Shown here: one piece after another, positions 28,403 through 32,140 of the stretch
Position numbering within the stretch: position 1 is the first letter of the stretch
How the letters are laid out: each line of letters starts with the position of its first letter
DNA from: DATGKD01 sp035294855
Lineage (GTDB): Bacteria; Actinomycetota; Acidimicrobiia; Acidimicrobiales; UBA8190
DNA: 32,140 bases
Direction of reading: 5' to 3'
Assembly: GCA_035294855.1 (NCBI GenBank)
Contig: DATGKD010000254.1
Coordinates: 1-32,140 of the forward strand
Translations under genes and position numbers: made by a program
The notes under the pieces: model-generated
Seen by the model: the letters and a program-made list of their open reading frames with translations, nothing else
Database searches by the model: none
Told to the model about the DNA's origin: nothing

Positions 28403-30208
28403 TCAGAGGTACTGGCCGGTCCCCACGCGCTCGATGGACCGGCCACCGCGCGTCTCCTCGCTGTCCGCCAGCAGCGTGCGCACGTACACGATGCGCTCGC
28501 CCTTCTTGCCCGAAATGCGGGCCCAGTCGTCGGGGTTCGTCGTGTTCGGCAGGTCCTCGTTCTCCTTGTACTCCCGGCGGATGGACTCCACGAGGTCCGA
28601 TACCCGCACCCCGGTGCCCTCACCCGCGATGGCGCGCTTGATGGCGAGCTTCTTCGCCCGGCGGACAATGTTCTCGATCATCGCCCCCGAGGCGAAGTCC
28701 CGGAAGTAGAGGACTTCTTTGTCACCGTTCTGGTAGGTCACTTCGAGGAACTTGTTGTCGTCGTCGGCCCGGAACATCTCCGACACCGTCTTTTCGATCA
28801 TCGCCTGCACCGACTTGGCGGGGTCGCCCCCGCCCAGGCGGTCGACCTCGGACCCGTCGAGCGGCAGGTCCGATGTCAGATAGCGGGCGAAGATCTGGGC
28901 GGCGGCCTCCTCGTCGGGACGCTCGATCTTGATCTTGACGTCCAGCCGCCCCGGCCGGAGGATCGCCGGGTCGATCAGGTCCTCGCGGTTGGAGGCGCCG
29001 ATGACGATGACGTCGCGCAGCGTCTCCACGCCGTCGATCTCGGCGAGGAGCTGCGGCACGATCGTCGACTCGATGTCCGAGCTGATGCCCGTGCCGCGGG
29101 TGCGGAACAGCGAGTCCATCTCGTCGAAGAACACGATGACGGGCACGCCCTCCTCGGCCTTCTCCCGCGCGCGCTGGAACACCAGACGGATCTGTCGCTC
29201 GGTCTCGCCCACGTACTTGTTGAGCAGTTCGGGGCCCTTGATGTTCAGGAAGTAGCTGCGCGTGTTGGCGTTGCCGGTCACCTCGGCGACCTTCTTGGCC
29301 AGTGAATTCGCCACCGCCTTGGCGATGAGCGTCTTGCCGCATCCAGGCGGGCCGTACAGCAGGATGCCCTTCGGTGCGGGCAACTTGTACTCGTTGAACA
29401 ACGCGCGGTGGAGGTAGGGAAGCTCCACGGCGTCGGTGATCGCCTCGATCTGGCTGTCGAGCCCGCCCACATCCGCGTAGGTGACGTCCGGCACTTCCTC
29501 GAGCACGAGCTCTTCGACCTCGGGGCGGGCGAGCTTCTCGACGAGCAGCTGCGAGCGGGTCTCCATGAGCACCGCGTCGCCGGCGCGCAGGTGCACGCCC
29601 AACAGGTCGTGGGACAGCTCGACCACGCGTTCTTCGTCGGCCCGGGCGTAGACGATGGCGCGCCGGCCGTCGTCGAGCACCTCCTTGAGCGTCACGATCT
29701 CGCCCGAGTCCTCGCCCTCGCGCGCCAAGATGACGTTCAGCGACTCGTTGAGCACGACCTCCTGGCCGCGGCGGAGCTCGAAGGGGTCGATCTCGGGGTG
29801 GACGGCAACGCGCATCTTGCGGCCACCGGAGAAGACGTCGACGGTGCCATCGTCGTTGACGTGCAGGAACGTCCCGTAGGCGCTCGGAGGTTGGGTGAGC
29901 TTGTCGACCTCCTCGCGCAGCGCGGCGATGTGCTCCTTCGCCTGCTGGAGGGTGTACGTCAGCTTCTCGTTCTGCGAGACCGCCTGGGCGAGCTGTCCCT
30001 TCGTCTCGAGGAGGCGCTCCTCCAGCGATTGGACGCGGCCGGGCCCCTCGGAAAGGCGCCGGCGCAGGATGCCGACCTCGTCTTCCGCCTGACGTGACCG
30101 CTCCCGCAGGTGGTCCAGTTCCTCGCGCAGGGCCCGCTGTCGTTCCTCGTCCGATTCGGCCGTCGGAACCACCTCCCGGTGCTGCTCGCGGGCCTCTGTT
30201 GGGACCAT
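28403..30208 (-). CDS. mpa: Proteasomal ATPase Mpa/ARC
   Basis: A 601-residue AAA+ ring ATPase. It has an N-terminal coiled coil (about 20-105) that binds Pup, a tandem OB region (about 108-235), and an AAA domain with Walker A GPPGCGKT (286-293) and Walker B VIVFFDEMD (ending at residues 362-364). The C-terminus is GQYL, the penultimate-Tyr motif that docks into and opens the 20S alpha ring. It unfolds pupylated proteins and feeds them to PrcAB. The ATG at 30208 is the first start before the coiled coil; no Shine-Dalgarno or TAnnnT element is obvious, so the exact N-terminus is less certain than the rest. It is divergent from the ferredoxin gene across 245 bp. Confidence 0.96.
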   Translation of the reverse strand: MVPTEAREQHREVVPTAESDEERQRALREELDHLRERSRQAEDEVGILRRRLSEGPGRVQSLEERLLETKGQLAQAVSQNEKLTYTLQQAKEHIAALREEVDKLTQPPSAYGTFLHVNDDGTVDVFSGGRKMRVAVHPEIDPFELRRGQEVVLNESLNVILAREGEDSGEIVTLKEVLDDGRRAIVYARADEERVVELSHDLLGVHLRAGDAVLMETRSQLLVEKLARPEVEELVLEEVPDVTYADVGGLDSQIEAITDAVELPYLHRALFNEYKLPAPKGILLYGPPGCGKTLIAKAVANSLAKKVAEVTGNANTRSYFLNIKGPELLNKYVGETERQIRLVFQRAREKAEEGVPVIVFFDEMDSLFRTRGTGISSDIESTIVPQLLAEIDGVETLRDVIVIGASNREDLIDPAILRPGRLDVKIKIERPDEEAAAQIFARYLTSDLPLDGSEVDRLGGGDPAKSVQAMIEKTVSEMFRADDDNKFLEVTYQNGDKEVLYFRDFASGAMIENIVRRAKKLAIKRAIAGEGTGVRVSDLVESIRREYKENEDLPNTTNPDDWARISGKKGERIVYVRTLLADSEETRGGRSIERVGTGQYL

Positions 30209-30379
30209 ACACCGGCCCCAGCGCAGATTGACGCTCCTGGTGTCGGGGTACGACGCACCCGCCCGGTAGTCTGGAAGCCGTCGGACCGTGGCGCTCCAGC
30301 GAGCCTGGTTGAGCCTGACCGGGGCGACAGCTCGTCACGGCGTCGGTCCGCGAGGTTCACGAGGGTGATACCTACTCAA

Positions 30380-30409
30380 TTGACACCTCGAAAACGGCGT
30401 CGTTACCGT
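30380..30409 (+). promoter_or_regulatory. Strong sigma70-type promoter of the ferredoxin gene
   Basis: A consensus TTGACA (30380-30385), 18-nt spacer and TACCGT (30404-30409). Transcription should start near 30417, giving a leader of about 37 nt with a GAGAGG ribosome site before the ATG at 30454. It is the only perfect -35 noticed in the window. Confidence 0.65.
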
Positions 30410-30453
30410 CCCCGGGACGCCGCCCACGGCGCGAAGAGAGGCAGCACGAACCG

Positions 30454-30690
30454 ATGAAGGTCTGGATCGACCAGGATCTCTGCACCGGTGACGGCCTTTG
30501 CGAGGAGATCGCGCCCGCAGTCTTCACGCTGCTCGACGACGGGCTCGCCTACGTGAAGGAAGCCGACCAGGTGAAGAACGAGCCCGGCGGCTCCGCCGGC
30601 ATGGCGCTCGTCCCCGAGGACCTCGAAGACGCCGTGACCGAGGCGGCGGAGGAGTGCCCCGGGGAGTGCATCTTCATCGAGCAGGGCTGA
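30454..30690 (+). CDS. Single-cluster ferredoxin ([3Fe-4S] or Asp-ligated [4Fe-4S])
   Basis: A 78-residue acidic ferredoxin. The cluster motif is Cys10-x2-Asp13-x2-Cys16-x3-Ala20-Pro, with a distal Cys68-Pro, so the position that would complete a normal 4Fe-4S set is Asp, and the next Cys is Ala. This pattern is found in [3Fe-4S] ferredoxins that reduce cytochromes P450 and in archaeal ferredoxins with an Asp ligand. Cys72 is an extra cysteine. No P450 or reductase gene is in the window, so the partner is unknown. It has a strong upstream promoter and ends one base before the convergent trmI stop. Confidence 0.9.
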   Translation: MKVWIDQDLCTGDGLCEEIAPAVFTLLDDGLAYVKEADQVKNEPGGSAGMALVPEDLEDAVTEAAEECPGECIFIEQG

Positions 30691-30691
30691 T

Positions 30692-31525
30692 TCATCGAGA
30701 AGGGGTCGCAGCCCCTCCCCCAGGGGCGGCTCCGCCGCCCACCGCGAGCAACCGGCCGGTGGTGATGAACCCGGTATGCGCCACCATGCGGTGGTCCGGA
30801 CGCACCGATCGGTCCTCGATGTGCCATGTTCGCCGCAGGAGCTCGGACGTCTCGGCGAGACCGAAACCGCTCGCGTCCATGGAGGCGCGCAGCTCGGCCA
30901 CTTGGGTGATCGACGGCAGGTAGGCGAGGAGGATGCCGCCCGGGCGCAGGGCGCGGCGCGCCGGCTCGAGCGCGCGCCACGGCTCGGGCAGGTCGAGCAC
31001 CACGCGGTCGAGCTCGCGCTCGTCGATGCCGTCGTAGACGTCGCGCTCTTCGACGCGGTAGGCGACGTCCTCCCCCATCCACGCGACGACGTTGGTGTGC
31101 GCCCGGCTGGCGAAGTCGGCGCGCACCTCGTAGCCGACGACCTCCGCGCCGGCACGCAACAACGCCATCGACAACGCGCCCGACCCCACCCCGGCCTCGA
31201 GCACCCGGGCCCCGGGCCCGATGTCTGCCGCGATCAAGATCGCGCCGAGGTCCTTCGGGTAGATGACCTGGGCACCCCGCGGCATCTTGAGCACGGTGTC
31301 CGCCATTGTCGGGCGCACCGCGACGAAGCGCCGCCCCGTCGTCGATGACACCTCCACGCCCTCGGGGCCGCCGATGAGGTCGTCGTGGGCGACGATGCCG
31401 GCGTGGGTGTGGAAGCTCCCCCCGGTGTGCAGCGTCGTCAGGTAGCGGCGTCTCCGGGCGTCGACGAGCAGGACGCGCTCCCCCGACCGCAACGGTCCCC
31501 GGGCCAGCTCGCCCGGTCGTGTCAC
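30692..31525 (-). CDS. trmI: tRNA (adenine-N1)-methyltransferase TrmI
   Basis: A 277-residue class I methyltransferase. The N-terminal small domain (GERVLLVDARRRRYLTTL up to GGSFHTHAGIVAHDDLIG) and the SAM loop RVLEAGVGSGALSMALL (about 107-123) are characteristic of bacterial TrmI, as are MPRGAQVIYPKDLGAIL and the substrate-site DLPEPWRALE. It makes m1A58 in the T-loop of tRNA. The GTG at 31525 overlaps the stop of the upstream small gene by 4 bases, which sets the start; the C-terminus is a Gly/Ala tail. In mycobacteria trmI also lies close to mpa, so the neighbourhood is conserved. Confidence 0.93.
   Translation of the reverse strand: MTRPGELARGPLRSGERVLLVDARRRRYLTTLHTGGSFHTHAGIVAHDDLIGGPEGVEVSSTTGRRFVAVRPTMADTVLKMPRGAQVIYPKDLGAILIAADIGPGARVLEAGVGSGALSMALLRAGAEVVGYEVRADFASRAHTNVVAWMGEDVAYRVEERDVYDGIDERELDRVVLDLPEPWRALEPARRALRPGGILLAYLPSITQVAELRASMDASGFGLAETSELLRRTWHIEDRSVRPDHRMVAHTGFITTGRLLAVGGGAAPGGGAATPSR
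30701..30740. terminator. Two hairpins at the ferredoxin/trmI convergence
   Basis: AGGGG/CCCCT (30701-30716) and GGGCGG/CCGCCC (30724-30740) lie just beyond the ferredoxin stop. They also lie within the Gly/Ala-rich last codons of trmI. They could end ferredoxin transcription; both stems are GC-rich with no T-tract. Confidence 0.4.
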
Positions 31526-31743
31526 GCCCCGCCCGGGCCCGCCGTCTCCGGTGCCCGGGGGTCGACGGTGGCGATCACGAGGCGCTCGCCGGGCCCCACC
31601 TTCCCCTTCCACACGAGCGGAGCCTCCTTGTTGCGCCCCCGGCGCACGAGCCACGCGGCCAACGCCACCGCGAGCCACACCGGTTCCCCGGCGAAACCCC
31701 GGCGGGTCGCGCGCGCCACCAACACAGCAAGGACCTTGTCCAC
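31522..31743 (-). CDS. Small basic membrane-associated protein, unknown
   Basis: A 73-residue protein with one hydrophobic stretch (VWLAVALAAWLVRR, about 22-35) and a basic flank, then APLVWKGKVGPGERLVIATVDP. No family recognised. GTG start at 31743; it begins 3 nt after the preceding stop and overlaps trmI by 4 bases (GTGA), so it is part of the trmI transcript. It may be a small membrane anchor or a folding partner; no evidence for either. Confidence 0.6.
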   Translation of the reverse strand: MDKVLAVLVARATRRGFAGEPVWLAVALAAWLVRRGRNKEAPLVWKGKVGPGERLVIATVDPRAPETAGPGGA

Positions 31744-31746
31744 GTG

Positions 31747-32037
31747 TCAGACCTTGCGGATCTCCACGACCGCCGAGCGGGCCCGGCCGCTCCGCCGGCC
31801 CAGCAGGTAGGCCACGAGCACCACGAGCACGGCGACGGCGGCGGCACCTGCGAGCAACGTCGGCCGTGCCGTTTCGACGGTGTCGTCGAGGTCGCCCGCC
31901 ATGTCGCGCAGCTTGGCCTCGAGGTCGTCGCGCGTGATCCGCGTCCCTGTCCGTGTCCCCGACCGTGACTCGGTCAGTGTCCCCGTCGTCGTCAGGCCAA
32001 CTGCCAGGCCGATCATCCTCAGGATCGCCATCCTCAT
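31747..32037 (-). CDS. Small single-span membrane protein, unknown
   Basis: A 96-residue protein. A charged amphipathic segment (RDDLEAKLRDMAGDLDDTVETA) precedes one clear membrane helix (LLAGAAAVAVLVVLVAYLLG) and a basic end (RRSGRARSAVVEIRKV). The arrangement suggests a cytoplasmic coiled segment tethered to the membrane. The ATG at 32037 overlaps the stop of the upstream partial gene (ATGA), which supports this start even though the first about 30 residues, Thr/Arg/Gly-rich, look less conserved. Confidence 0.6.
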   Translation of the reverse strand: MRMAILRMIGLAVGLTTTGTLTESRSGTRTGTRITRDDLEAKLRDMAGDLDDTVETARPTLLAGAAAVAVLVVLVAYLLGRRSGRARSAVVEIRKV

Positions 32038-32140
32038 CGCCCTCCTCGCCGGTCGCCTCGGCTCCGCTTGGCCGCCGGTCCCTTCGTGATCCGCCAGGCC
32101 GCCGTACCGATCACCAGTACGGCGAGCGCGGCGGTGATCA
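32034..32140 (-). CDS. C-terminal end of a membrane protein gene (partial)
   Basis: The frame is open from the window edge (ITAALAVLVIGTAAWRITKG, then a basic tail ending GDRRGGR) and stops at TGA 32036-32034. The visible part is one hydrophobic helix plus a positively charged tail. The stop overlaps the next start by 4 bases, so it belongs to the same tightly packed small-protein run. Too little is visible to name it. Confidence 0.5.
   Translation of the reverse strand, partial: ITAALAVLVIGTAAWRITKGPAAKRSRGDRRGGR

Noticed and set aside
1..32140. tRNA genes, CRISPR arrays, insertion sequences or prophage remnants
   Set aside because: None of the intergenic stretches shows a cloverleaf with CCA-adjacent acceptor, regularly spaced direct repeats, or transposase/integrase motifs.

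Overview
The window looks like a chromosomal segment of a high-GC actinobacterium. It carries a complete Pup-proteasome locus, a Tat/HelY cluster and a DUF4193 protein, third codon positions are strongly GC, and GTG starts are frequent. The lineage is most likely Acidimicrobiia, but that is inference from gene content and style; there is no rRNA in the window. No tRNA, rRNA, CRISPR array, insertion sequence or phage gene was found.

Layout. 1-3275 (+): end of a glycine-cleavage operon (gcvT 3' end, gcvPA, gcvPB, overlapping stops and starts). 3319-6642: a luciferase-like flavin oxidoreductase (-), a methyltransferase (+) and an MFS exporter (-). 6643-9500: a regulatory and proteolytic island. 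It holds a small XRE regulator, a lipoprotein, an active ClpP (-), and divergently from ClpP an XRE regulator translationally coupled to a ClpP-like protein that lacks catalytic residues. The two XRE proteins have near-identical recognition helices, and a shared 16-bp operator-like sequence lies in both control regions. 9501-9981 is non-coding with a conspicuous folded element. 9982-14813: dienelactone hydrolase (-), PIG-L/Mca-type deacetylase (+), membrane-anchored HtrA/PDZ protease (-) and an unrecognised basic protein (+). 14845-16836 (-): DUF4193 protein, unknown protein, GNAT and Nudix, tightly packed. 16837-17387 is non-coding.

17388-30208 (mostly -), in transcription order: Mpa/ARC ATPase, dop, pup, prcB, prcA, then pafA, lepB, tatA/B, tatC, a HelY-like helicase and a tandem ThyX-like protein. 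A small DUF2007 gene lies on the + strand between prcA and pafA. This resembles the mycobacterial mpa-dop-pup-prcBA-pafA-tatAC-helY order, but signal peptidase I stands where pafB/pafC would be expected. 30454-32140: a single-cluster ferredoxin (+), then trmI and three small membrane-protein genes (-), the last running off the window.

How it works together. Dop deamidates Pup, PafA ligates it to substrates, Mpa unfolds them and PrcAB degrades them. ClpP/ClpP-like and HtrA add two further proteolytic activities. Many genes have a TAnnnT -10 hexamer only 6-11 nt before the start codon, which implies widespread leaderless or near-leaderless transcription and fixes several start sites (pafA, the Mca-like gene, lepB, tatA, dop, DUF2007). 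All functions are read from sequence motifs; no database search was run.
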